Assembly: GCA_947449255.1 (NCBI GenBank)
Contig: CANFQX010000018.1
Coordinates: 1 to 64,000, forward strand
Length of the DNA stretch: 64,000 bases
Direction of reading: 5' to 3'
Source: Pseudobdellovibrionaceae bacterium
GTDB lineage: Bacteria > Bdellovibrionota > Bdellovibrionia > Bdellovibrionales > Bdellovibrionaceae
Shown: piece by piece, positions 25,436-35,179 of the stretch
Layout: each line of letters begins with the position of its first letter
How positions within the stretch are numbered: position 1 is the stretch's first letter
The notes under the pieces: model-generated
What the model was told of the DNA's origin: nothing
What the model saw: only the letters and a program-made list of their open reading frames with translations
The model's database searches: none
Program-made: the position numbers and the translations under genes

Positions 25436-25768
25436 GATGTCGATCTCCTAATAATGAGTATAAAAACAGCAATGTAGCAGGCTAAAAATACTTGTCAATT
25501 GGAGTTACTTCTCTGAGACCATTGTTCATTCCAACGAGACTTGTCATTCAACAAGAATATTTCTGTTTTTGTCTGTTTGTATAGTATCGTAAAAAATGAT
25601 GATAATGACAGCAGAAGTTCTTTTTTTTAAAAATGTGAACCTTAATGTAATTATAGCGTCTTCTTTGTATGACTTTGAACGGCTATTAAAAAGAAAAAGC
25701 AGCTAACCCTATGGAAGATTCTAACTCAATTTTTCATAGAAATAAAAACAGGATAGTTTTTAAGCACA
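25436..25768. other. Gene-free stretch between ettA and a small unknown gene
   Basis: This 333-base AT-rich DNA contains T-runs and weak promoter-like sequence. I see no coding frame or RNA gene. It must hold the ettA promoter. Confidence 0.4.
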
Positions 25769-26101
25769 ATGAATAATGAAATTTTGGACCAAAAAAATGA
25801 TGAATCTGACTTATTTGCAAAAGACTTTGCGAATAAAGCTAAAATATTAAGCAACGGAGAGGTTTTTCCTATGACTCCCACAGAGGCAAATAAAGAGCTC
25901 CCTAAAGAAAACTTCCGCAAATCATTGTTTGTAAACCTCAACACTGATCTTAAAAGTGCAATGAATACCTGGGATGTCATCAATGAGCAAACTGTTCAAA
26001 AGATCTCTGCTCAAAAAGTCTCCACTCACCAAGAGCCACTTCACGAAGTAAAAAAACTCCTCTCAGAGCTTAAATCAAAACTTGCCGAATTTAGTGAATA
26101 G
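25769..26101 (+). CDS. Small protein of unknown function
   Basis: This polypeptide of 110 residues is charged and helical, ending in VKKLLSELKSKLAEF. It has no signal peptide or recognised motif. The first ATG lacks a ribosome-binding site. An internal ATG at 25871 has GGAGAGG at 25857-25863 and would give 77 residues, so the shorter form may be the real one. It faces the bolA gene. Confidence 0.45.
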   Translation: MNNEILDQKNDESDLFAKDFANKAKILSNGEVFPMTPTEANKELPKENFRKSLFVNLNTDLKSAMNTWDVINEQTVQKISAQKVSTHQEPLHEVKKLLSELKSKLAEFSE

Positions 26102-26149
26102 ACTCACGTCTAAAGGCTCATTGCCTTTTCTATTTGAAATTTTAAAGAA

Positions 26150-26470
26150 TTAAATCTTAATTTTATTTACGCCAAGACAAACTGGCGAAACAAACTCTCC
26201 CGGACCGCCTTGCGGTGAAAATTCAGTCGGAGTAAGAGCGCGCTGTGTTAGCGCGTGCAAGCCTGTTTCAAACTCCTGCTTTAACAAATCATTGATAATA
26301 CGCTGCCTAGCTACTCGAGAGAGGCCGCTGAAAACTTCAGCAACAATCAGCACCTTAAAATGAGTCTCTATTCGATGACCCGAATGTTGATGGCTCTCAT
26401 CCTCAATCTCAAGCCATGTTGGATTTAAATTTGCGCTGAGAACCTCTCTCATTCGGGCAGCTCGTGACAC
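26150..26470 (-). CDS. bolA: BolA-family protein
   Basis: This 106-residue protein fits BolA, a small fold that works with monothiol glutaredoxins in iron-sulfur handling and influences morphology. It has LEIEDESHQHSGH, ETHFKVLIV, FSGLSRVARQRIINDLL and GLHALTQRALTPTEF. The start is a GTG directly after the stop of the preceding gene (TAAGTG) with AAGGA upstream, so the two are coupled. It has a 20-residue tail beyond the domain. Confidence 0.85.
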   Translation of the reverse strand: MSRAARMREVLSANLNPTWLEIEDESHQHSGHRIETHFKVLIVAEVFSGLSRVARQRIINDLLKQEFETGLHALTQRALTPTEFSPQGGPGEFVSPVCLGVNKIKI

Positions 26471-27022
26471 TTAGCCATTCCTTTTTCTTTTATTGTATTC
26501 AGCCTTTAAAAATTCTGCACCCATTTTAGCCATCGCAAAGACACCCTTTTCTTCAAGGCTTTTTTCTATATCTTTGGCTTTACGCAAAACTTTTGATACT
26601 GCAATTTGAGCAAGAGGATGTCCAACCGGCAACCCCTCAAATCGACCATCTTGAACCCACTCATCTGCTAGTGTTTCGGCAAAATCCATCACTTTTGGAG
26701 CTTTCTGACGAATCAAATCGCTACCATAAAATTCAAGATGCATTTTCTCACGCTTCCTATCCGCTGTGTCGGCATCAGAAATCATATCTTTGTCTGCAAT
26801 TTCTTCTGCACTCAATCCCTCATTTTGGGCTTCTGTGTTTATCTCATCGCTAGTTTCCATCAAATCAGAAGTCTGCTCTGTAGATGGATGAGTATTTTGT
26901 TCAGCTACTTGAGCTTTTTCTGCATTCATAACCTGAGCTTCTTTATGTGGACGACGCTTCTCATTTGCCGTTCCGCTTGTCGTAGATTTCTTTTTTCCTT
27001 CATAATTTTTTATTTCTGGCAT
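26471..27022 (-). CDS. Protein of unknown family between parA and bolA
   Basis: This 183-residue protein starts at an ATG preceded by GAGGAG. The first 100 residues are polar, acidic and probably disordered. Residues about 105-183 form a compact helical region (SDLIRQKAPKVMDFAETLADEW, PVGHPLAQIAVSKVLRKAKDIE). No family is recognised. It sits 36 bases after parA and its stop abuts the bolA start. The context suggests a partner of the ParA-like ATPase, but this is inference. Confidence 0.6.
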   Translation of the reverse strand: MPEIKNYEGKKKSTTSGTANEKRRPHKEAQVMNAEKAQVAEQNTHPSTEQTSDLMETSDEINTEAQNEGLSAEEIADKDMISDADTADRKREKMHLEFYGSDLIRQKAPKVMDFAETLADEWVQDGRFEGLPVGHPLAQIAVSKVLRKAKDIEKSLEEKGVFAMAKMGAEFLKAEYNKRKRNG

Positions 27023-27058
27023 AAAATCTCTCCTCAATAAGTCTTAAATTAAAATAGT

Positions 27059-27988
27059 CTAACAAAACCCTAAAATCTCTCTCGTGACTAAGTCATAATC
27101 CGACTTAACAGGTGATTTCCCAGAAAATAAACTTTTCCCAGAGCGCACCGAGTTTTTAACATCAGCTGATGTCCTAATATATCCCTGCATCAACTCGCCT
27201 TCGAAAGACTCAATACACTGCTGCAAAAGCTCATGGCTGGTATTTTCCCTGCCATCAAATTTTGTAAACAATATCTTTTTAGAAAAGTCCAATTCAAAAT
27301 CTTTCTTAATATCCTGAAGTTCACTTAAGTTTTTGCGCAAGCCATTGAAGGCAAATTTATCAGGATTTACTGGCAAAATAATTTCATCTGATGCAATTGT
27401 AACTGCCGTATTTGTTGCACTCAATGCTGGTGCTGTATCAATCAAAATTAAATCATAGCGATGTTGGATTTTTTCTAAGGGGGCCTTCACCGACTGAGCC
27501 CAATTTCTGTTTGAATTTATCAACACCCGATCTAGCACTGAATTATTTAAACTCGAAGGAATAAGATCCACATGCGGCTCTATGAACCGTACACATTCTT
27601 CAATTTTTTTCTTTTTCTCAACAATATCAATCCAGACTGGCAAGTTCTCATCTTCTACACCCAAGGCGAAACTCAAGTTGGCTTGTTGATCTAAATCTAT
27701 GAATAAAACACGTGCACCATACATGGCTGCGCGAAGTCCCATATTTAATACAGAGGTGGTCTTAGCCACGCCACCTTTTAACATTTGAATCGAAATTACT
27801 TTTTTAGGATAATTGTAACCTTCATTCAGCATCAATATCCGAACATCTTCTGGCAAAAGCCAAGTGGACTTGATTTTTTTATCTAAGACTTTTTCTGCTT
27901 TTTGCTTAATTTCGGCTGGAGTAAATTTTAAAAAGGCAGCTAGATCACTGATAGAAATACAAAACTCTTGTTGTGCAAGTGACGACAT
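27059..27988 (-). CDS. ParA-like ATPase without ParB
   Basis: This 309-residue protein has the deviant Walker A KGGVAKTT at 71-78, the IDLDQQAN switch region and LILIDTAPALSATN. Its N-terminus (about 10-60) resembles the MerR-like helix-turn-helix of plasmid-type ParA. ParA ATPases position chromosomes, plasmids or protein clusters. No parB or centromere-like repeats flank it; the next genes are an unknown protein and bolA. I start it at the ATG at 27988, which follows GGAGG; a GTG lies four codons upstream. A cargo-positioning role is possible. Confidence 0.85.
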   Translation of the reverse strand: MSSLAQQEFCISISDLAAFLKFTPAEIKQKAEKVLDKKIKSTWLLPEDVRILMLNEGYNYPKKVISIQMLKGGVAKTTSVLNMGLRAAMYGARVLFIDLDQQANLSFALGVEDENLPVWIDIVEKKKKIEECVRFIEPHVDLIPSSLNNSVLDRVLINSNRNWAQSVKAPLEKIQHRYDLILIDTAPALSATNTAVTIASDEIILPVNPDKFAFNGLRKNLSELQDIKKDFELDFSKKILFTKFDGRENTSHELLQQCIESFEGELMQGYIRTSADVKNSVRSGKSLFSGKSPVKSDYDLVTREILGFC

Positions 27989-28096
27989 GAAGACCTCCAC
28001 TCCTGGAGCCTATCCTTGTTTCCTCAGAATAGAAATGCGAATTTTCGATTCAACCGGAGGGGCGCGTCGGACAGTCCCTATATGTTCAATAAATTA

Positions 28097-29050
28097 TTAA
28101 TTTAAAAAATCTGAAACTGAAATCTTACCCTTAATCATCACAATCAGACCCGATGACATACACAACAAGGCAACCCCTACGCCGATAAGATTACGATTCC
28201 CTAAACTGATCATTCCCCAAAACATCAACAGACTGCTCAAGACATAGGGAAACCAATACAGGTATTTAATCCATTGAGGCCTAGAATTATCCCTAACATC
28301 CCCATGCTTCACTTTTGATAAATTCGAATTCTGTGCTAGCTTAACGAGCAAAAGACTATTTATTTTCGCAATATTTTGATCGCAAAGAAAATCTCCACCT
28401 TGTGCACTTTTTATTTCCTCATATTTTAGCAATGCAAATCGAAGGGCATCTAGTGCATGACAATTTCGGATGAAATCATCATGCAATGCTTGATCGTCGA
28501 AATTCTCCAGTAAATTTTTCCACCGACGAACCAGGCTAGGCAGCGCACGCAAAGTGGTGTCCTGTGGTAAACCGATCAAACGATCAAAAATAACCCGACA
28601 AGAGTAACATTCAACAAGTCCATTCACATTCAAGGCCCCACACTTTGGACAAGACATGATATGAGCTTCATTCGCAGCTCTTTGATTGGGTTTAGTTTCC
28701 CTACTTACTATTGGCACTTGAGTGGCATCCCTAAGACTTTTTGCAGTATGGACTTTCCTAACAACCTGATGCTTTGCGCCACCAGCAATGAATGACTCAA
28801 TAGATAAGCTCACATTTAAATTCATTGAATTGGAATAATCCAAAGAATCCATGGCTGAGTCTTTAGTGAGCAATTGCTGAGGATTATTAACGATAAATGT
28901 TGGGATCTTATCTAATTCGCTGGGTGGGTATTCAAAACTAAAACGGCTCTCACATGATATGCATTGAAAAAGAGGAGCCTCGTTAAGAATATCTTCACTC
29001 TCAACTTCGTACAACTTGGCGCATGATGGGCATCGAACTTTCAATTTCAC
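28097..29050 (-). CDS. Zinc-ribbon membrane protein of unknown function
   Basis: This 317-residue protein starts with an MJ0042-type zinc ribbon (CPSCAKLYEVES and CISCESRF). A second ribbon lies in the middle (CPKCGALN and CYSCRVIF), and two hydrophobic helices form the C-terminus (about 255-300, WFPYVLSSLLMFWGMI and GVALLCMSSGLIVMI). Such proteins are common in this kind of bacteria, but their role is unknown to me. It begins with GTG that abuts the divergent lnt frame. It may tether metal-dependent binding to the inner membrane. Confidence 0.65.
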   Translation of the reverse strand: MKLKVRCPSCAKLYEVESEDILNEAPLFQCISCESRFSFEYPPSELDKIPTFIVNNPQQLLTKDSAMDSLDYSNSMNLNVSLSIESFIAGGAKHQVVRKVHTAKSLRDATQVPIVSRETKPNQRAANEAHIMSCPKCGALNVNGLVECYSCRVIFDRLIGLPQDTTLRALPSLVRRWKNLLENFDDQALHDDFIRNCHALDALRFALLKYEEIKSAQGGDFLCDQNIAKINSLLLVKLAQNSNLSKVKHGDVRDNSRPQWIKYLYWFPYVLSSLLMFWGMISLGNRNLIGVGVALLCMSSGLIVMIKGKISVSDFLN

Positions 29051-29083
29051 GTGGATTCACTCACTCTTTGTGTTATTAATATC

Positions 29084-30766
29084 ATGATGATGAGATGGTT
29101 ACAAATTTTCAAGCACAAATACAGAGATTTTAAAACAACTTCGAATGAACGTCATTTTTTATCTCCTTTGCCACTTCGATCTAATGCAAATTTTGGTCAT
29201 ATCTTTTATGCCCTACTCTCAGGAATTCTAGTTGGTACAAGCTACATTCCATTTCCTCCATGGGCTTTGCTATTCTGCTATACTCCACTTTGGTTGATAG
29301 TTATCAAAAGCAACATTAGCATTAAGCAGTCCTTTTTCTATGCTTGGATCACACAGTTCTCTCTCAGCTTAATTGGATTTCATTGGATCGCATACACAGC
29401 CCATGAATTTGGGCAAATAAATTGGTTTGTTTCCGCATTAGCCTTATTTATTTTTTGCGCCCTTATGCACATCTACATTCCTGTGACCGTAGCAATTGCC
29501 ATTTGGCTCAAAAAGAAGTTTTCGCTGTCTGCAGGAATCAGTTTGTTTGTCATTGCTCTTTTGCATTCACTCATTGAGCGAGTTTGGCCTTCTATATTCC
29601 AATGGAATCTAGGCTACACTTTGCTCGTGGGGAAAATTCCGGCCTACCAATTGGCCGATATCATTGGCTTTGAAGGGCTTTCAGCTCTTATTCTCCTCAG
29701 CAATGCTTGGCTTGGATATATCTGGCTGAACCAGTCGCAGCTAAAAAAATCACTCTCGCACTTGGCTGCTCTTGCGATAATGTGCATTGTTTTGATTCTT
29801 TGGGGAATGACTCATGTTCAGCCATGGAATCAATTTAGCAATGAAGTCCGCGCAACAATTATCCAAGCTAATATTGGAAATCTTGAGAAAGTTTATGCTG
29901 AAAAGGGACAGGGCTACCAAGAAACGATCACTCGCCGCTTCACCGATCTGACTAAAGATGCTTACCGACTGTTTCCCGACACTGATATTTTCATCTGGCC
30001 TGAGACTGCATTTCCAGATTTTTTAGATCAACATCTACTAGGCCGCAAAAACACCAACATTCTTGCTGCTGAATTAAATCCAATGGGGCGTCCTCTAATC
30101 ACTGGTGCCTACTCAAAAGATCCCAGGTCAGACTTGCGTGATGATCAATCCACATACAACGCTCTTTTCCTAGTCAACTCCCAAGGGAAAAACTTGGATC
30201 GCCCCTACAGAAAAACTCATCTCCTTGCCTTTGGCGAATATCTACCCTTGAGCGAACAATTCCCAATCTTACTCAAGCTTCTTCCTTTCATTTCAAACTT
30301 TGGCCGCGGCAGTGGACCTCATCTGATGCTCTGGAATTTTAATAATCATACAATCAAGTGGGGCGGACAAATTTGCTACGAAGGACTTTACCCGGGATTT
30401 ACTAGGCATCTAGCCGAACTTGGTGCCGACCTTCTTGTAAATACCACCAATGACTCTTGGTTTGGTATGGGCTCAGAGCCCTACGAACATTTATATATGA
30501 CACTGGCCAGAGCCATTGAAGTGCGTCGACCTCTCATTCGTTCAACAAATACGGGGATAAGCACCGCTATTCTTGCCAATGGTGAGATTCTTCAAAGATC
30601 ACCATTACATGAAGAATGGTCAGGTCAGTTTAAATTAAAATACTTGGAAAACTCTCCCACGACTTTTTACGTTCAATTCGGACACTGGGACTGGGTTCTT
30701 ATTGTACTTATATTGATGTTAATTATTTCCAGAGGAGCTTTTTATGCAAGAACTCGTCGTCCTTGA
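29084..30766 (+). CDS. lnt: Apolipoprotein N-acyltransferase
   Basis: Lnt adds the third acyl chain to lipoproteins at the inner membrane. The N-terminal part has several hydrophobic helices. The nitrilase-like domain keeps the catalytic triad: Glu in WPETAFPDF, Lys in YRKTHLLAFGEY and Cys in QICYEG. The start is uncertain: ATG triplets at 29084, 29087 and 29090 all lack a good ribosome-binding site, and a GTG at 29051 would touch the divergent gene. At about 560 residues it is longer than E. coli Lnt (512). The end overlaps mutS2 by 23 bases. Confidence 0.9.
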   Translation: MMMRWLQIFKHKYRDFKTTSNERHFLSPLPLRSNANFGHIFYALLSGILVGTSYIPFPPWALLFCYTPLWLIVIKSNISIKQSFFYAWITQFSLSLIGFHWIAYTAHEFGQINWFVSALALFIFCALMHIYIPVTVAIAIWLKKKFSLSAGISLFVIALLHSLIERVWPSIFQWNLGYTLLVGKIPAYQLADIIGFEGLSALILLSNAWLGYIWLNQSQLKKSLSHLAALAIMCIVLILWGMTHVQPWNQFSNEVRATIIQANIGNLEKVYAEKGQGYQETITRRFTDLTKDAYRLFPDTDIFIWPETAFPDFLDQHLLGRKNTNILAAELNPMGRPLITGAYSKDPRSDLRDDQSTYNALFLVNSQGKNLDRPYRKTHLLAFGEYLPLSEQFPILLKLLPFISNFGRGSGPHLMLWNFNNHTIKWGGQICYEGLYPGFTRHLAELGADLLVNTTNDSWFGMGSEPYEHLYMTLARAIEVRRPLIRSTNTGISTAILANGEILQRSPLHEEWSGQFKLKYLENSPTTFYVQFGHWDWVLIVLILMLIISRGAFYARTRRP

Positions 30767-33074
30767 TTGGATCGAAATTCTTGAAAAAATTAAAACTTAT
30801 GCAACAAGTGAATCTGGGCGTGAGTCCATCCTGAAGATAAAATCTCAAGATTCGGAGCAGGCGGCCTACGCTTGTTTTGAGGAAATCTCATCTGCTGTTG
30901 AAGTGATCAATCAAGGTGTCCGGCCATTTATGAGCAGCCTGGATTTATATTCTACTTGGATATACCGGCTGAAGAAAAATGCTGTTCTAAAAACTCTCGA
31001 GCTCAAAGATGTTCGCAGCTTTTGCATTGAGGCTCTGGCACTCAAAGAGGCACTTCAGAATATTGAAAATGATTGGGCGCAACTTATTTATAAAAGCGTC
31101 ATGAACGCCAGTGAGCCTATTTCTGCAATAGACCAAATCCTAACTCCCAGTGGTGAGATTCGTTCAGATGCCAGCGAAACGCTATATCGATTATTTAAGG
31201 AAAAAGAGCGCCTAGCAAGGGAAGTCCAGCAAGCTATGGACCGTTTGGTTAAAGATCACCAAATGGAAAATGTCATTCAAGATAAGTATGTCACCACTCG
31301 GGATGGCAGATGGGTCTTACCAGTCAAAAGCGGAATGCAGTACAGACTTCCTGGGGTTACCCATGGCTCATCACAAACAAAGCAAACCGTTTTCATCGAA
31401 CCTGAAAAAGTCATTCCCACAAACAATCGCCTTCGCCAAATCGAAGATGAAATTGAAGATGAAATTGAAAGACTGCTCACTGAATTATCGCTCTACCTTT
31501 CATCAAAATGCTCCGAAATTGAAAGTACTTGCTTATTAATGGAAGAATGCGATATCCGTTTCGCTCAGGCTCAATTGACCCGGCAGATCAATGGTCATCC
31601 TATTCAGTTTTCAAAAAACAACATGGAGCTCATTGATGTACGCCATCCCTTACTTCAGCTTTCCGGTAAAAAAATAATTTCCAATACAGTTGTCCTGGAT
31701 GACTCCAAAGGCATCCTCCTACTCAGCGGCCCAAATGCCGGGGGAAAAACCGTCCTGCTAAAATCTATTGGCTTAGCTGCACAAATGGCTCGTTGTGGAC
31801 TACCAGTCTGTACGAGTGAATCTTCAAAAATTCCTTTTTTCAAAAATATTCTGATAGGGATCGGTGATGCCCAAAGTGTTGACGAGGAACTCAGCACCTT
31901 CGCGGCTCATCTGAAAATTTTAAGCAAAGCTGCAGCAGCCAAAGGCCCGCAAAACTTAGTCCTGATCGATGAAATTTGTGGGTCAACAGATCCCGAAGAA
32001 GGCAGTGCTCTCGCCAGAAGCTTTATTGAGACTTTTTCTAAAAATAATATCTTTGGTGTTATCACATCGCATCTAGGACCTCTCAAGTCTGGATGGCCTG
32101 AAACAAGTCGAATTCTAAATGGAAGTCTAGAATACGATTCAAAAACAGGTCGCCCCACTTATAATTTTCTTGCGGGCATTCCTGGGGATTCGCTCGCAAT
32201 TCAGACCGCCAAGAGAGTGGGTGTTGACATAGCCATCGTTGAAAGAGCGATGGAAGTACTTTCTCCAGCAACTCAGGCTCGACTAAGGGGACTTGAGGAA
32301 ATTGAACGTTTGAAAAGTGACATTTCAATGCTTCAGGAACACCTTCGCAAGGAAACAAACAAGGCAACTGAAACGAAAAAAAAATACGAAGCTTTACTTG
32401 ATCAATTCAATAAAGTTAAAGACGAGTGGCTACAAAAAACATTAAAAAAAGCCGAGAAAAAGGTCGAAGAGGCCCTCGCTCAAGCCAAAGTCACGGAGAC
32501 TTTTAAACGCCATGCAGCCTTACAAGAAATCAAATACAACCTACCAGAAATTGTAAAAGCAAAGCCAATCACACAGCCAGGATCACCGGAATCTGCGGAA
32601 GAATTTTCAATAAAATTCCCTCCAGGATCTAAGATATTTGTATCAAGCCTAAACCAAGATGGCATCATTCAAAGTAAACCCAATAATAAGGGCGATGTCA
32701 TGATCCTTTCAGGCTCAATTCGACTTCAGCTAAATTGGCAAGATCTGCGCCCTCCGAACAAGCCTCAAAATCCGACATCTATTTTAGCTCGCCAAAGTTC
32801 TAAATTTGCAGTCCCCTTAATGGATGAAGACCGCACCTTAGACCTCAGAGGCAAAACGATCCAAGAAGCACTTTCAGAATTAGAAGAAGCACTAGACAGA
32901 GCTACTCAAGCCAGAGAAAGTCGTATGAAAATCATCCACGGACACGGCACAGAGGCATTAAAAAAAGCTGTGAGAACTTACCTTTCGCGCTCCATCTATG
33001 TAAAAAAATGGAAGGCAGGCTCTCAAGAAAACGGTGGCGACGGTATAACGTGGGCAGAACTAGGTGAAGTATAA
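30744..33074 (+). CDS. mutS2: MutS2 family ATPase/endonuclease
   Basis: This 776-residue protein has the MutS2 order. A clamp/lever region (1-320) is followed by the ATPase with Walker A GPNAGGKTVLLKS, VLIDEICGSTDPEEGSAL as Walker B/D-loop and GVITSHLGPLK. A long coiled-coil arm follows (about 520-580), with a C-terminal Smr nuclease domain (LDLRGKTIQEALSEL and IIHGHGTEALKK). MutS2 proteins rescue collided ribosomes or suppress recombination; these roles differ among bacteria. The ATG lies inside the lnt end with GAGGAG upstream. Confidence 0.95.
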   Translation: MQELVVLDWIEILEKIKTYATSESGRESILKIKSQDSEQAAYACFEEISSAVEVINQGVRPFMSSLDLYSTWIYRLKKNAVLKTLELKDVRSFCIEALALKEALQNIENDWAQLIYKSVMNASEPISAIDQILTPSGEIRSDASETLYRLFKEKERLAREVQQAMDRLVKDHQMENVIQDKYVTTRDGRWVLPVKSGMQYRLPGVTHGSSQTKQTVFIEPEKVIPTNNRLRQIEDEIEDEIERLLTELSLYLSSKCSEIESTCLLMEECDIRFAQAQLTRQINGHPIQFSKNNMELIDVRHPLLQLSGKKIISNTVVLDDSKGILLLSGPNAGGKTVLLKSIGLAAQMARCGLPVCTSESSKIPFFKNILIGIGDAQSVDEELSTFAAHLKILSKAAAAKGPQNLVLIDEICGSTDPEEGSALARSFIETFSKNNIFGVITSHLGPLKSGWPETSRILNGSLEYDSKTGRPTYNFLAGIPGDSLAIQTAKRVGVDIAIVERAMEVLSPATQARLRGLEEIERLKSDISMLQEHLRKETNKATETKKKYEALLDQFNKVKDEWLQKTLKKAEKKVEEALAQAKVTETFKRHAALQEIKYNLPEIVKAKPITQPGSPESAEEFSIKFPPGSKIFVSSLNQDGIIQSKPNNKGDVMILSGSIRLQLNWQDLRPPNKPQNPTSILARQSSKFAVPLMDEDRTLDLRGKTIQEALSELEEALDRATQARESRMKIIHGHGTEALKKAVRTYLSRSIYVKKWKAGSQENGGDGITWAELGEV

Positions 33075-33130
33075 ACCCATAAGCACGCCCTTACTATCAA
33101 CTATCCGATTACTTACTAATAAAACAGCAA

Positions 33131-33230
<100 letters not shown>

Positions 33231-33517
33231 TGCTAGTAATTACCAACTCACCAGGGCCACCTTATAGTAAATTAAAATTATGAAGGCAGAATTTTTATCT
33301 AAAGATATCTTTTCGGAGTTTTTGGTTTTAGAAAAATTACTGCCTAAACTCAGTATAGCTTAGAAAAAACCTATAATTTCAGAAACAAGAAATCCTAATA
33401 GGTTCATAATCACTTCAAACAATAGAGCAATAAATTTATCATTTACTAATCCATAAAAATTATGTGAACTACACAAAGACCAAACCAAAAATAGACAGCT
33501 GAAATATTAAAAATTTA

Positions 33518-33548
33518 TAAAAAAAAAGCCCAGGAACAATCCTGAGCT
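33518..33548 (-). terminator. Terminator of the alpha operon (after rplQ)
   Basis: On the minus strand AGCTCAGGA pairs with TCCTGGGCT around a 4-base loop and is followed by a run of T. It ends the entire ribosomal-protein cluster. Confidence 0.75.
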
Positions 33549-33574
33549 TCTCTAAATATGCATATCAGAAAACA

Positions 33575-34093
33575 CTATGCTCTTGAAGCAGCCCTAGCTT
33601 TCTTTTGCATTTTACTTACAGCTTTCTTCTTTGCTGCAACAAGCTTAACAGTGGCTTTCTTAACCTTTGTAGCTGCCTTTTTCAAAGCTGCATCGCTAGT
33701 CGCCTCAGATTTTGCCTCTAACTTCGCCTCAAAGTTAAAATCAACAAACTCCAAAAAAGCCATCTCAGCAGTGTCGCCAGGTCGTCGTCCAATTTTAACA
33801 ATCCTAGTGTAGCCACCGGGACGCGTTAAGAACCTTGGAGCGATATCCTTCACTATTGCACTAACAACATCCTTGTTGGGATATCGAGAAAGCAACAGAC
33901 GCGTTGTTGCTAAATTTGATTTCTTCCCAAGTGTTATAGCCTTCTCAACATGTCTACGTACCTCTTTGGCACGATCGACAGTTGTTGTAATACGGCCATG
34001 CTCTACAAGTGAGGATACTAATCCCCTCAAAAGAGCCTTTCTAGGGCCAGACTTTCTATCAAAATGCTTAATTCTTCTTCTATGTGAACTCAT
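33575..34093 (-). CDS. rplQ: 50S ribosomal protein L17
   Basis: The 172-residue protein has the L17 core over about 1-120 (RKALLRGLVSSLVEHGRI, RPGGYTRIVKIGRRPGD and AEMAFLEFV). It then carries an extra tail of about 50 residues that is rich in Lys and Ala, with repeated KKA, unlike the usual 116-130-residue L17. It is the last gene of the cluster, directly after rpoA and before the terminator. The tail may contact rRNA or DNA. Confidence 0.96.
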   Translation of the reverse strand: MSSHRRRIKHFDRKSGPRKALLRGLVSSLVEHGRITTTVDRAKEVRRHVEKAITLGKKSNLATTRLLLSRYPNKDVVSAIVKDIAPRFLTRPGGYTRIVKIGRRPGDTAEMAFLEFVDFNFEAKLEAKSEATSDAALKKAATKVKKATVKLVAAKKKAVSKMQKKARAASRA

Positions 34094-34130
34094 TTTTATA
34101 TCTCCGAGTAAGAACTCAGAAACTCAGACT

Positions 34131-35159
34131 TTACTGAGTTTCCCTTTTTTGAGGCGGCTGACTTGGATCCCATCCAACAGGAGGCCAACCATCTATCTTC
34201 ATACCAAGGCCTAAGCCCATATCGCCCAAAATCTCTTTAATTTCATTCAATGATTTGCGTCCGAAATTCTTAGTTTTGAGCATCTCACCTTCAGAGCGAA
34301 CAACTAACTCGCCAATATAGCGAATGTTTGCGTTCTTAAGGCAATTTGCAGACCGAACGGACAACTCTAAATCATCTACAGATCTAAATAGATTTTCATT
34401 TAGTGAAGGAGATCCCAGATCATGAGACTCTTCTACTGGCTCCATGGTCTCATCAAAAGTCATAAAAATCTGCAATTGCTCTTTCATAATCTTAGATGAT
34501 AGAGCTACCGATTCCTCTGGCTTTAACGAACCATCAGTCCATACTTCCAAAGTCAACGCGTCAAAATCAGTTCTTTGACCAACACGAGCATTCGACACGT
34601 TATAATTGACCTTGCGGATAGGGCTATAGAGCGCGTCAACACCGATAAATCCAAGTGCCAAATCTGACTCTCTATTTTCGACTGGAACATAACCACGACC
34701 AAAACTTACAACAACTTCTGCAACAAAAGAACCATTGGAGCCTAAGGTAGCAATATGCTGCTCAGGATTTAAGACTTCAATTTTATCAGAAACCTGAATA
34801 TCAGCAGCGGTAACCTTGCCAGGACCCTTTTTGTTAATCCTCAAAACGAGAGCTTCTGCTGTGTACTGTTTAAATCTTACTTCTTTAAGATTTAAAATAA
34901 TATCGGTCACATCTTCGAGAATATCAGGAATTGTGGTAAACTCGTGCAATACACCTTCGAACTTAACAGCAGTAATTGCAGAACCCATCATCGAACTAAG
35001 AAGAATCCTTCTCAAAGAATTACCAAGCGTAACCCCAAAGCCTCTTTCGAGGGGACGGATAATGAATTTTGCGTAATCATCACGAAGAGTATCCCGATCA
35101 ACCTCAAATCCCTTTGGCTTGATCATCTCTCTCCAAAACTTATAATAATGCTCTTGCAT
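34131..35159 (-). CDS. rpoA: RNA polymerase alpha subunit
   Basis: This 342-residue subunit has an N-terminal dimerisation domain ([22 protein letters not shown]) and a C-terminal DNA/activator-binding domain with [30 protein letters not shown]. It assembles with beta, beta' and omega. The ATG follows GGGGGA. It sits between rpsD and rplQ, the normal alpha-operon order. Confidence 0.97.
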   Translation of the reverse strand: MQEHYYKFWREMIKPKGFEVDRDTLRDDYAKFIIRPLERGFGVTLGNSLRRILLSSMMGSAITAVKFEGVLHEFTTIPDILEDVTDIILNLKEVRFKQYTAEALVLRINKKGPGKVTAADIQVSDKIEVLNPEQHIATLGSNGSFVAEVVVSFGRGYVPVENRESDLALGFIGVDALYSPIRKVNYNVSNARVGQRTDFDALTLEVWTDGSLKPEESVALSSKIMKEQLQIFMTFDETMEPVEESHDLGSPSLNENLFRSVDDLELSVRSANCLKNANIRYIGELVVRSEGEMLKTKNFGRKSLNEIKEILGDMGLGLGMKIDGWPPVGWDPSQPPQKRETQ

Positions 35160-35179
35160 GGATCCCCCGAGAGGTTAAA

